DNA of 64,000 bases from positions 186,001 to 250,000 of the forward strand of contig CAVXYK010000007.1 in assembly GCA_963765875.1 (NCBI GenBank), given 5' to 3'. Position numbers and translations under genes: made by a program. The notes beneath the pieces are model-generated. The model had not been told where the DNA came from, ran no database searches, and saw only the letters and a program-made list of their open reading frames with translations. Shown here piece after piece: positions 34,986-43,393 of the stretch; position 1 is the first letter of the stretch, and every line of letters begins with the position of its first letter. This DNA is from JAWKOK01 sp963765875 (GTDB lineage: Bacteria > Chloroflexota > Anaerolineae > Caldilineales > Caldilineaceae).

Positions 34986-36221
34986 CTAGCAACAGCCTGA
35001 TTTTCGACCAGCCATTGCGCCCGGCGTGTGGCCCCATTCAATGAGCGATTCCTGTGCTTCGCTCAGCTCAATCCAGGGTGCGGTGGGACCGTCGGGCGTA
35101 TAGTCCATCGGCTTTCCATCGACGATGGTCCGGGTGTTGCGCAGCAGCTGCTTGCCCATTCGCTTGTTCATGTGGACATCGTAGAACGAAAAATCGCCCT
35201 CATCAATGCGGAAGAGGGCTACATCAGCCAGCGCGCCGACGCGTAGTGTGCCGACCTGATCGGCCATCTGCATCACCTGGGCAGGGCGAACGGTTGCGGC
35301 ACGGATGACCTCTTTGAGGCTCATGCCCAATGCCAAGAATTTGCTCAGGCAGGTCGGCAGGTCATAGAGCGGACCATGGATGCTCAACTGGTGAATGTCC
35401 GACGAGATCACATCCGGCGGCAATCCCTCGGCCAGCATGGCATCGGCGGTCTCGAACGAGAACGAACCGGCTCCATGGCCGATATCCATAACGATGCCCG
35501 AATCCCAGGCGCGCCGGGCCGTGTCAAGGAGCGCGCCGGCGTCGTCGATGATTCGCATGTTATGGCCTGTGAAGCAGTGGGTAAGGATATCGCCGGGGCG
35601 CATCAGATCCAATATTTCATTGAGTGAAGGCGGACCGCCGCCGATATGGACCATGAGCGGCAGGCCTACTCGGTCTGCCGCTTCTCGTGCACGGCGCAGC
35701 GGCTCGATGCCCGTGCCACGCGTGGTGAGGCGATCGATACGGGCTTTGAGGCCCAGCACCAGTTCGGGATTTTGCTCGATCATCTTGGTGCAGAGGTCTA
35801 CATCACAGTAGTCGAGGTTGGTCAATTCCCACGTCGGCGCAGTCAAGCCGATAGACGAAATGTTGAGCAGTGCGAAGAGTCGGGCCGCAGACGGTTCGGC
35901 AATCCACTCTCTGAAGCCGGCCAGGTTGTAGCCGCCGGCTGAACCGACGTCCAGCCATGTTGTCACGCCGCTGCGCGCCGCCACGGGATCGGCGTGGATG
36001 CCCCAATAGGTGACGTTATGGTAGACGTGGGTGTGCAGATCGACCAGCCCGGGCGTGACAATCTGCCCGCCGGCGTCGATCACATCTGTCGCTGACTCAG
36101 CCGGTATGTTGCGGTCGATCGCCGCGATGCGATTGCCTTGAATCGCCACATCCAGTCGTCCTATCTGTTCCCCGCCGGGGTCGATGACCTCCCCGCCTCG
36201 AATTAGTAGATCAAATTGCAT
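34986..36221 (-). CDS. Amidohydrolase/deacetylase-family metallohydrolase
   Basis: This is a dihydroorotase-like two-metal hydrolase. It shows DLHTHVYH with His63 and His65, the likely carboxylated lysine 159 in LGLKARID, metal His residues in LMVHIGGGPPS and ILTHCFTGHNM, and the catalytic Asp in VISSDIHQLSI. The N-terminal LIRGGEVIDPGGEQIG and C-terminal GALADVALFRIDEGDF are the usual composite beta-sandwich parts. The family includes N-acyl amino acid deacetylases and related cyclic amidases; substrate unknown. The ATG at 36221 has AAGGAG upstream and starts exactly at the family N-terminus, so the in-frame extension to 36266 was not used. Confidence 0.87.
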   Translation of the reverse strand: MQFDLLIRGGEVIDPGGEQIGRLDVAIQGNRIAAIDRNIPAESATDVIDAGGQIVTPGLVDLHTHVYHNVTYWGIHADPVAARSGVTTWLDVGSAGGYNLAGFREWIAEPSAARLFALLNISSIGLTAPTWELTNLDYCDVDLCTKMIEQNPELVLGLKARIDRLTTRGTGIEPLRRAREAADRVGLPLMVHIGGGPPSLNEILDLMRPGDILTHCFTGHNMRIIDDAGALLDTARRAWDSGIVMDIGHGAGSFSFETADAMLAEGLPPDVISSDIHQLSIHGPLYDLPTCLSKFLALGMSLKEVIRAATVRPAQVMQMADQVGTLRVGALADVALFRIDEGDFSFYDVHMNKRMGKQLLRNTRTIVDGKPMDYTPDGPTAPWIELSEAQESLIEWGHTPGAMAGRKSGCC

Positions 36222-36383
36222 GAAATGGCTCCTTGTGTTGGCTTGTGGGTCGATGTCTGACGTCACTGAATTGGTGGCTCTACGTTGAGCGTCGTCATCG
36301 GATCGCCGATCTCTTTTCTGTTCACGCAGTCTAGCATCTACGCACCAGCATGCAAATGGTCATATTTTCCTGCCTTTGCAGAC

Positions 36384-36534
36384 CTAAACTGAAAGTGCAA
36401 CGGGATCATGGGTTTTGTAGGTCACGCTTGCAGCGTGACAAGGTACACATACCAGACGGATCCAGAGGTCACCAAACTCGTCCGACTGCAAGTCGGACCT
36501 ACAAAACTCATGTTTTCATAGTGCCTTCAGTTTA
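36384..36534. repeat. MITE-like element with about 40-base terminal inverted repeats
   Basis: The left end reads CTAAACTGAAAGTGC and, further in, ATGGGTTTTGTAGGTC; the right end, on the other strand, reads CTAAACTGAAGGCAC and then ATGAGTTTTGTAGGTCC. Inside are two small palindromes, TCACGCTTGCAGCGTGA and GTCCGACTGCAAGTCGGAC. There is no open frame of note, so it would be non-autonomous. It occupies most of the 449-base gap between divergent genes. Confidence 0.8.
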
Positions 36535-36670
36535 GATTTGGTAGTGGCTGCTACAATAACGATAGTCTGATGGCGATATACTACGATCTGTATGCTCCGA
36601 ATCACGCAAGGCAATCTGTTCAGATGCCTTGGTTTGGATATCGAAGTCCTGAAAATCTACTGAGGTCGCG

Positions 36671-37648
36671 ATGAATCATACTCTGACAGACATCCCTGGT
36701 ATCAAGGTTGGGCATTGGACCAATCTGGAGGCAGGCACTGGGTGTACCGTGGTTCTCTGCCCGCCCGGCACGGTCGCCGGGGTTGATGTGCGCGGAACCG
36801 CACCGGCCACCCGAGAGACGGATCTGCTGGAGCCGGTCTGCATGATCGAAGAAGTGCATGCTCTGCTGATCGGCGGAGGCAGCGCCTATGGACTGGCTGC
36901 TGCCGACGGCGTCATGCGTTGGCTGGAGGAGCAGGGTCGCGGCTTCGACGTGGGTGTGGCCAAGGTACCGATTGTGCCCACGGCCTGCCTCTTCGACCTT
37001 GCCCTTGGCGATGCCGGCGTGCGTCCGGATGCTGACGCGGGGTACGCAGCCTGCGTTGCGGCATCGGACGGGGCTGTGCCTCAAGGCAATGTCGGGGCCG
37101 GTACTGGGGCTACGGTCGGCAAAGTGTTGGGCTTTGGGCGTGCCACCAAGGGCGGCCTGGGCACGGCATCGCGGAAAATCGCCAATGGCGTGATCGTTTC
37201 AGCGCTGGTTGCAGTCAATGCATTCGGCGAAGTCTATGATCCGTCGGCAGAAGCAGGTGATGGCGGTCGTACCATTGCCGGAGCACGCAAGCCGGGCGGT
37301 TCCTTTGCCGGCACCGTTGACTTCGCCGCCAGTCTCATGGGGCAGACAGCCTTCCGGCTGCGCCGCGCCAACACGACATTGGCCGTCATCGCAACCAACG
37401 CCAAGCTGACGAAAGCGGGCGCCACCAAGGTCGCCCAGATGGCCCAGGATGGCATGGCACGCACCATTCGACCGGCACATACGCATTATGACGGCGACAC
37501 AATCTTTGCCTTGTCCGCGGGCGATAAACAGGTTGATCTCACATTGGTCGGGGCCGTCGCTGCTGAAGTATTGGCCGAGGCGATTTTGTCAGGCGTTCGC
37601 GCGGCCCAGTCACTGCACGGTATTCCGGCCATCCGGGATATGGGATAG
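36671..37648 (+). CDS. P1/S58 (DmpA-type) Ntn-hydrolase peptidase
   Basis: This family self-cleaves and then uses the new N-terminal residue as nucleophile; members include L-aminopeptidase DmpA and nylon-oligomer hydrolases. The opening TDIPGIKVGHWTN and GCTVVLCPPGTVAGVDVRG, the LLIGGGSAYGLAAADGVMRWLEE block, GNVGAGTGATVGK and the cleavage-site region RRANTTLAVIATNA near residue 235 all fit. The length of 325 residues is typical. GAGG precedes the ATG. It stands alone after the MITE-like element and may process short peptides or beta-amino peptides. Confidence 0.92.
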   Translation: MNHTLTDIPGIKVGHWTNLEAGTGCTVVLCPPGTVAGVDVRGTAPATRETDLLEPVCMIEEVHALLIGGGSAYGLAAADGVMRWLEEQGRGFDVGVAKVPIVPTACLFDLALGDAGVRPDADAGYAACVAASDGAVPQGNVGAGTGATVGKVLGFGRATKGGLGTASRKIANGVIVSALVAVNAFGEVYDPSAEAGDGGRTIAGARKPGGSFAGTVDFAASLMGQTAFRLRRANTTLAVIATNAKLTKAGATKVAQMAQDGMARTIRPAHTHYDGDTIFALSAGDKQVDLTLVGAVAAEVLAEAILSGVRAAQSLHGIPAIRDMG

Positions 37649-37771
37649 AATGGTACGTTGCAAACAATAATATCTCGCCGTGGTGACTGCTTGGAAGCAG
37701 ATCGATGGAGGGTGAGGCGAACCACCGGTGTGGTTAGATATCATGACCGGGATAAAAATAGGAGTCATGTT

Positions 37772-38230
37772 GTGGATAAAAACGAATCGTCCAACGAATT
37801 GTCCGTAGAAGAGGGTGCAGACCAGGGACTGTCGGGTTCGTGGAAACAGGTGCAGACGGCTATCTGGCTGATAGGTCTAGCAATCCTGGCATGGCAGGGC
37901 TGGTGGTGGCCCGGTATTCTGGTGCTGGTTGCGATAAGCGGACTGACGGAAGCCGCGCTCAAGTGGTATGCCGGCAAACAGGAGGCTGACGCCCTGGAAC
38001 TGACGCGTCAACAAGATGCCATTCGAAATCGAGCCGCCAATTTGCCGGATGCTTGCCCCAGTTGCGGAAGCCCTATCTCTGAAAGCTCAGTTGTCTGGCA
38101 GGGCGAGTCCAGTGGGACGTGTCCCTACTGCGGCAGTTCCGTCATGCGCGGGAGTGCATCCGCTTCAACCTCATTCGTCTCACCGACATCCAGCTCAATG
38201 TCGTCTGAGCGTGGCGAATCAACCGTCTGA
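37772..38230 (+). CDS. Small membrane protein with C-terminal zinc ribbon
   Basis: From a GTG at 37772 (GGAG eight bases before) the product has 152 residues. It has a hydrophilic start, a helical hairpin in the membrane (AIWLIGLAILAWQGWWWPGILVLVAI), a charged helix (GKQEADALELTRQQ) and a zinc ribbon formed by CPSCGSPI and CPYCGSSV 21 residues apart. The tail is Ser-rich. Such proteins are common and uncharacterised. The longer frame from 37658 would add repeat-like Arg-rich sequence and has no ribosome site. Confidence 0.65.
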   Translation: MDKNESSNELSVEEGADQGLSGSWKQVQTAIWLIGLAILAWQGWWWPGILVLVAISGLTEAALKWYAGKQEADALELTRQQDAIRNRAANLPDACPSCGSPISESSVVWQGESSGTCPYCGSSVMRGSASASTSFVSPTSSSMSSERGESTV

Positions 38231-38279
38231 AGTCCTAGAGAGCCGGTATCGTCCCGACGATTTGTGGAGAAGCGCTAGC

Positions 38280-39167
38280 TCATAGCAATGAAGACTCTAT
38301 GACCCGGTCGAGCGTAAAATCATGAACCTGCACATAGTGCCGCATGATTTCCTCCATCGCATCCATGGGAATGGCTCCGATGATCTCCGTTCCCGTGATC
38401 GAAACGCCAGAACGAGCCGCCTCCATGCGCACGGTCTCCAGCACCAACGGCAGCGGGGTCTTGGTGTAGTTGGTTAGGTTCATGGAGACTTGGGCGATGT
38501 TCTTGCTCTCTAGGTAGAGGCCCATTGCTTTGACATAACGGAAGCCGCCGCTGACATGGCGCACCGACTTGGCAATGCGCTGGGCAATGGTCACGTCGCT
38601 GGTGTTCAGGTTGACGTTGAATGCAATCAACGGGAAACGTGCACCGGTCGCCGTGGCCCCGGATTTGGCGTTAAATTGCGCTGGTCCCTCATCCGGAAGC
38701 CATCCAGGCTGCTGGAGTTTCTCGGGCAAGGATTCATACTGGCCCCGGCGGACCGTTGCCAGATTCTTTCGCTGCGGCTGCGTGGCTGCATCCTCATAGA
38801 AGTAGACCGGCACGCTCTGTTCGCCCAAAAAGCGACCGTACCGACGAGCGATTTCCACCGCTTCAGCTTGTTCCATATTGCGGATGGGAATGAAGGGCAC
38901 TACGTCGACGGCGCCGAAGCGCGGGTGTGAGCCATGCTGATGTCTCATGTCGATCAGTTCGAGCGCCTTGAGCGTCATGGCCTTAGTCGCGGCCAAGACC
39001 TGTTCCGGTGGGCCCAAATAGGTCAGCACAGATCGGTTATGATCTGAATCGGACGAGTAATTGAGGATCTTAACGTCTTGGCACTGCTGCACCTCGTCGA
39101 CGATCTGCTCGATGACCGCCAGATCCCTGCCTTCGCTAATATTGGGCACACATTCGAGCACCTTCAT
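38280..39167 (-). CDS. ftcD: Glutamate formimidoyltransferase
   Basis: It transfers the formimino group from N-formiminoglutamate (or similar donors) to tetrahydrofolate. MKVLECVPNISEGRD opens the N-subdomain, and the active-site segment DMRHQHGSHPRFGAVDVVPF contains the catalytic His81. The C-subdomain runs through GARFPLIAFNVNLNT to MEEIMRHYVQVHDF. At 295 residues it is the transferase alone; the cyclodeaminase is a separate gene upstream on the same strand, unlike the fused animal enzyme. AGGAG precedes the ATG at 39167. It is the last gene of a RidA - cyclodeaminase - FtcD run. Confidence 0.92.
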   Translation of the reverse strand: MKVLECVPNISEGRDLAVIEQIVDEVQQCQDVKILNYSSDSDHNRSVLTYLGPPEQVLAATKAMTLKALELIDMRHQHGSHPRFGAVDVVPFIPIRNMEQAEAVEIARRYGRFLGEQSVPVYFYEDAATQPQRKNLATVRRGQYESLPEKLQQPGWLPDEGPAQFNAKSGATATGARFPLIAFNVNLNTSDVTIAQRIAKSVRHVSGGFRYVKAMGLYLESKNIAQVSMNLTNYTKTPLPLVLETVRMEAARSGVSITGTEIIGAIPMDAMEEIMRHYVQVHDFTLDRVIESSLL

Positions 39168-39300
39168 TGCAGAATACTCCTGCGTCTCTGATGGTTCAGT
39201 TGACATTCTGTTTTCGCGGGGATCAATCACACTACCGACGGCGAGAAGCCGCCGGCTTCAGCCGTTGCCGTTGACCAAATCTCAACGAAAACTGGTCCTT

Positions 39301-39936
39301 TCACGATGCCGACTGGGCCACTCGGTCGACTACCGCTTGATGGAGTTCATCGGCCGACGCCTGCGCCGGCAAGATCTCGTCTAGCTTGACCTGACACTCA
39401 GCGACGAAGGCTGCGTCTTCCAACGCTTTCAGGTTCAACAGCACATCGAGCGCTGCAATCTTGAGACCAGCCTGTGCGCAGGCCGCGCCTGCCGCGGCGT
39501 CACCGACTGCGTTGGGGTTGCCGAGTTTAACAACGCGTTGGCAGAGCTTGACGACTTTGGCGCAGGCGCGGGCCGTTGCCAGCGGCGTGAGCGTCGCCTG
39601 CTTGGTGGCCGCCTGGATGGCTGCGTGCCGCACTGCCCGCTCCTCTGTCGTCCCTTTTGGCAACCGATAACCATCCATGACGCCGGTGTAGGCTGCAGGA
39701 TCCTCGCTGACAAGCTGTGTCAACTCTGCGCGCAGCGCTTCCAACTTCTCCAGGATCGAGCGCATCTCACTATCGACTTCTGCATATTTCTTCCGCCCAA
39801 TCGTCAGTTTGCAGACCATGCAGGCTAGCGCCGCGCCCATGGCGCCCGAAGCGGCGGCAGCGCTGCCGCCGCCGGGCGCCGGTGTGCCGGCAGCCAGGTC
39901 ATCGAGATAGGGTTGCAGCGTATCAGATATGGACAT
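39301..39936 (-). CDS. Formimidoyltetrahydrofolate cyclodeaminase family protein
   Basis: The 211-residue all-helical protein carries the family signature TPAPGGGSAAAASGAMGAAL close to its start, followed by MVCKLTIGRKKYAEV and a C-terminal NPNAVGDAAAGAACAQAGLK. The enzyme converts 5-formimino-THF into methenyl-THF and ammonia, completing the reaction begun by FtcD, which follows on the same strand after 133 bases. ATG 39936 was chosen because GAGG precedes it and it lies just past the RidA stop; an ATG at 39951 would overlap RidA by four bases. Confidence 0.92.
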   Translation of the reverse strand: MSISDTLQPYLDDLAAGTPAPGGGSAAAASGAMGAALACMVCKLTIGRKKYAEVDSEMRSILEKLEALRAELTQLVSEDPAAYTGVMDGYRLPKGTTEERAVRHAAIQAATKQATLTPLATARACAKVVKLCQRVVKLGNPNAVGDAAAGAACAQAGLKIAALDVLLNLKALEDAAFVAECQVKLDEILPAQASADELHQAVVDRVAQSAS

Positions 39937-39947
39937 GGTCGGCATCC

Positions 39948-40334
39948 TCATTCTTGTGGGCGGTAGGCGACCGCATCGATCTCTACCGACGCGCCCAGTG
40001 CCAGTTCGGCACGGCCCACGGTGATGCGTGCGGGCGGGTTGCTGCCCATGATCGATGCGTAGGCTTTGTTCATTTCTGCAAAGGTCCCGATGTCGGCCAC
40101 AAAGACGTTGACTTTGACCAGATCATCCAGCGAGGCGCCGCACTCTTTGAGAATGGTCTCGATGTGACGCATCGTCTGAGCGGTCTCGGGCCCCGTGCCG
40201 CCGTCGACCAATTCCATGCTGCCGGGGACTGTGCCCAGCGTGCCGGAGACAAAGATGAAATCGCCTGCAATGGTGGCATGGGAGAAGACCGGCAGTCGAG
40301 CGAGTCCTTCAACGACAACATTTTTTCTGGCCAT
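39948..40334 (-). CDS. RidA/YjgF family imine deaminase
   Basis: RidA proteins hydrolyse reactive enamine/imine intermediates released by PLP enzymes. The 128-residue length, GDFIFVSGTLGTVPG, VKVNVFVADIGTFAEMNKAY and the C-terminal PPARITVGRAELALGASVEI with the substrate-binding Arg103 are all present. Its position upstream of cyclodeaminase and FtcD suggests a role in amino acid or purine breakdown, where imines form (inference). It may also be a subfamily member with its own deaminase substrate. Confidence 0.92.
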   Translation of the reverse strand: MARKNVVVEGLARLPVFSHATIAGDFIFVSGTLGTVPGSMELVDGGTGPETAQTMRHIETILKECGASLDDLVKVNVFVADIGTFAEMNKAYASIMGSNPPARITVGRAELALGASVEIDAVAYRPQE

Positions 40335-40399
40335 TTTGCATGGTTCCTTTCGCTACTGTTTGTGCTCAATGTTCTTCGTAGGTTTGCCAACGAATGGGT

Positions 40400-41452
40400 T
40401 CATTCATCGTAAATATCGATGCTCTGAGCCGCAGAAGCCGTCCACGCCAGACCCTTGGCCTGCTCGATGAGGTCTTGGCCCTCGAAGCCTCTGGGCAGCG
40501 GACCCCATCCATAGGAAAAGTCATCGAAGTCGGCAGCGGTCACGAAATTGTCGCTTGTGGGTGTCTTAAACGGCAGCCGGCCTTCATTGCCCGGAGCGAG
40601 CCCACACTCATCCATCAAGACTTGCAGATCTCGTCTGCTCTCCGATCGTTCGGCAAACATAGTGGAATAGTCGATGAAGCGTAAGCCGGGAATCGCTTGC
40701 AAGAAGTCAAGCAACAAGCGGGCGCGTCGTTTATTCTCTGCCACGTCATCGACGGCGTAGAGCGGGGCCGGCGTCCAGTTTTCAGGCGGAGGTGAGGCTG
40801 CGTCGAAAAAGAGGACGTCCCAGAAATCGGTGGTCACTAATCGCGTGGGATGCGAGTAGAGGATGTAGACATCGTCTGCATCCAAGCTCAGGAGGTCTGA
40901 TGTTACCCTTTCTATTAACTCGTCAACGGTTGTTCCGTTGCCCACGAAGCAGCATTCGATGTCGAGGTTGTAGCCGGCATTCAGCAGGCCGCCGTACCAG
41001 AACGGGCGATTGCTGCGCTCGGCCAGCCGGCTATCGCAGTAGACCTTGACGCCTCTGGCCGCCATCGTAAGCAGCGTGGCCGGCGTCCACGAATCGCCCG
41101 GCGAGCAGTAGGAGATCGGCACGCGGCCAAAGATCGATTCCAGCGTGGCGAAGCTGGCCGCCTCGTTGCGAATCACCCAGTCGATGCCATCGGCCAGCGA
41201 CATGCCTGAGACACCCTGCGGATGGGTAGGGGGCACAGAGTGGTAGTTTGTGTGGTTGCCGATCTCATGGCGGCTCACGGCGTCGATGATGTCCTGGCGG
41301 CCGCGCTTCTGCCATGTGCGCGCCAGTTCGGCGACCACCTGAAATGAAGCGCGGATTCCGCGTTCCGACAATTCATCAGCCCACCACTTCTGGGCATCCA
41401 TGGCCTCAGGGGTTATAAAGTCCTCAGTGTCGAACGACAGTATGATATCCAT
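40400..41452 (-). CDS. NodB-like polysaccharide deacetylase family protein
   Basis: The NodB barrel starts at the first residues: LSFDTEDF gives Asp8 and Asp11, and EIGNHTNYHSV supplies the metal ligands His67 and His71. ISYCSPGDSWTP resembles the RxPxG-type motif, with changes. The C-terminal 100 residues are unusual for carbohydrate esterases. There is no signal peptide, and the protein lies next to nitrogen-metabolism genes, so an amidase-like activity such as that of PuuE-type allantoinases is as likely as sugar deacetylation. The ATG at 41452 (AAAGGA upstream) matches the domain start; the frame from 41539 adds a non-homologous leader. Confidence 0.82.
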   Translation of the reverse strand: MDIILSFDTEDFITPEAMDAQKWWADELSERGIRASFQVVAELARTWQKRGRQDIIDAVSRHEIGNHTNYHSVPPTHPQGVSGMSLADGIDWVIRNEAASFATLESIFGRVPISYCSPGDSWTPATLLTMAARGVKVYCDSRLAERSNRPFWYGGLLNAGYNLDIECCFVGNGTTVDELIERVTSDLLSLDADDVYILYSHPTRLVTTDFWDVLFFDAASPPPENWTPAPLYAVDDVAENKRRARLLLDFLQAIPGLRFIDYSTMFAERSESRRDLQVLMDECGLAPGNEGRLPFKTPTSDNFVTAADFDDFSYGWGPLPRGFEGQDLIEQAKGLAWTASAAQSIDIYDE

Positions 41453-41489
41453 GGAATCCTTTCTCGCTGGAGGAGGCTGGCAATCGAAT

Positions 41490-42095
41490 CTATAGACGCA
41501 TTCCCATGTCGATTCCGCTTTCGTATTCTCCGATGACATGGAAGCCCTCGCGCTCGTAGAAACGAATGGCTCGCGGATTTCGCTTGCTGACGCCCAGATG
41601 AACGGCCGGAGACTCGATTTGGCGCAAGCGGTCGAGGAACGTAGCCATCAGCTTTGATCCGAGGCCCTGCCCCTGGCCGACCGGTAGAATATCAATGTGG
41701 AGGTGGGCCGGATAGGCTGCAACATTTTTGTCCGTGCGAAATCCTCTGTGGATTGCCCGGATCATCTCTGCATCGGCGGAACGCTCCTCTTCAGGCGGCA
41801 TGGGAAAACGCGTTCTAAGTGTGGGAAACCACTGTTGCTCGCATTGTGCGTGAAACCCGTCTGTATTTCGGGTACCCAGGATGTACCCGCTGGGGCTGCC
41901 GTTGTGGGTCAACACGAAGCAGAGATCAGGTTCGTAGACAGCATACGGCGCGGCATAGAAGAGGCCAAGCAATTCGGGATCGGTAAAGTGGGCGCTGGCA
42001 TCATTCCCGCTGTCGCCGGTCAATAAGCAGATTCGGACTAGAGAACAGAGATCGCTGGGATGATAGGGGCGAATGTCGAAGTGGTCTGTACACAC
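41490..42095 (-). CDS. GNAT N-acetyltransferase
   Basis: The 201-residue protein has a C-terminal acetyl-CoA binding region: HLHIDILPVGQGQGLGSKLM followed by HLGVSKRNPRAIRFYEREGF, the usual motif A and the NP-x-AI-x-FYE-x-xGF motif B. The N-terminal IRPYHPSDLCSLVRIC is also typical. It resembles the acetyltransferase-like domain found with O-GlcNAcase enzymes in general layout. Translation appears to start with GTG at 42095. It is followed closely by the NodB-like gene (37 bases), so the two are probably cotranscribed. Confidence 0.85.
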   Translation of the reverse strand: MCTDHFDIRPYHPSDLCSLVRICLLTGDSGNDASAHFTDPELLGLFYAAPYAVYEPDLCFVLTHNGSPSGYILGTRNTDGFHAQCEQQWFPTLRTRFPMPPEEERSADAEMIRAIHRGFRTDKNVAAYPAHLHIDILPVGQGQGLGSKLMATFLDRLRQIESPAVHLGVSKRNPRAIRFYEREGFHVIGEYESGIDMGMRL

Positions 42096-42174
42096 GTTGA
42101 AAACCGCTGACCTTTCTGGCTGTGGATAGGAGAGTGTGCGCGCCTATAGTGTGCGCGTCCATATGATGTGTACT

Positions 42175-43389
42175 TTATTCCCTCACCGTTCTCGCTGTGT
42201 TGACGATCTTGGCTATGTCTCCGGGGCGCAAATGGTGATGGGTCGGCAGCGTCAACAACCCGTTGGCGACAGCCTCGGCCCCTGGGAACCGGCCGCCGGC
42301 TAGAGCGGGAAACAGATGGGGCAAGGTCTGTTTATACATGCGCCCGGCGCCGATCCCCTGAGCGTGGAGGGCATCATGCACCGCCATGCAGTGCGCCGGA
42401 TCATCGAACAGGAGTGGCAATCTGAGAAAAAACGCCCCGTCTATGTCAACGTCGCCCATATTCGGAGTCGGCAGCGCGACACCTGACAGGCCGTTCAGTC
42501 CGTCGATCAACTGCATAGCGTTGGCTCGGCGAGACTTGTTGTATTCAGCAAGCCGCTGGAGCTGTGTTTCTGCGATGACCGCTTGGGCCGCGCTCAGACC
42601 CGTGAGCGAGAATCCCCAATTGGCTTCATCATCGCCGGCCTTTTGTGCACCCAGGCGCATGGCCAACCACCACCCAGACGGCTGGAATGCGCTCTGAAAC
42701 GCAGCCAGTCGGGCGAGCGCAACATAGTCATCCATGCGGCTGCTGGAAGGCAGTTGCCGCCACGCTGACTCGATCAATGTCACTTCGCCGAGATCACCGA
42801 TCGCCAGGATGCCGCCGCCGCCTGCAGAGATCGGCTTACCTGGTCCAAAGCTGTAGAGACCGTAGTGCCCGCGCCCGCCGACCAGGCGCCCGCCAAAGCG
42901 CGCCCCCATCGATTGGGCGACATCCTCGATGAGGACCGCTCCGTTCTGCAGACTCAACGTCAAAGTCGGCTCGATATCGTGGGCGATGCCGAAGGGATGG
43001 ACCAGGATCACCGCCAACGTCTGTGCGCCAATGGCCATCTCCAGATCCTCTGCCGGCATGGCCATTGAGTGTGGATCAATGTCTACGAGACGTGGCTGAA
43101 GACTCGCCTCAAGAATGACCTTGGCAACAGACGGGCAGGTGTAGGCGGGCAGCACTACCTGTTTGCGCAGGCTGCCGGGATGGGTCGCCTGTTCCCGGTC
43201 GCTCAGTGCGTTCAAGAGCAGGTAAAGTGCAGTTCGTCCGGATGAGGCCAAAAAGCTCTGCTTGACGCCAAACATGCTGTTCACAGTGCTGCAAAGACGT
43301 TCGTTGGCGCCACGCGACGCCACAAGCGCAGGGGCAACCGCACTTGGCGGCAGCGGCGTTGCAGTCGGTGGCAGAAAACGTGGCAACAT
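42175..43389 (-). CDS. DegT/DnrJ/EryC1/StrS-family aminotransferase
   Basis: This group of PLP enzymes makes amino sugars or similar scaffolds. Features seen are SFLASSGRTALYLLL, VVLPAYTCPSVAKVILEA, the PLP Asp156 in VLIEDVAQSMGARFGG, and the Schiff-base Lys185 in YSFGPGKPISAGGGGIL. The C-terminal RLPLLFDDP and LPTHHHLRPGDIAKI fit the small domain. ATG 43389 lies five bases past the stop of the upstream MFS gene, so the two form a pair. Product could be an amino sugar for a surface glycan or a secondary metabolite (inference). Confidence 0.88.
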   Translation of the reverse strand: MLPRFLPPTATPLPPSAVAPALVASRGANERLCSTVNSMFGVKQSFLASSGRTALYLLLNALSDREQATHPGSLRKQVVLPAYTCPSVAKVILEASLQPRLVDIDPHSMAMPAEDLEMAIGAQTLAVILVHPFGIAHDIEPTLTLSLQNGAVLIEDVAQSMGARFGGRLVGGRGHYGLYSFGPGKPISAGGGGILAIGDLGEVTLIESAWRQLPSSSRMDDYVALARLAAFQSAFQPSGWWLAMRLGAQKAGDDEANWGFSLTGLSAAQAVIAETQLQRLAEYNKSRRANAMQLIDGLNGLSGVALPTPNMGDVDIDGAFFLRLPLLFDDPAHCMAVHDALHAQGIGAGRMYKQTLPHLFPALAGGRFPGAEAVANGLLTLPTHHHLRPGDIAKIVNTARTVRE

Positions 43390-43393
43390 AGAC

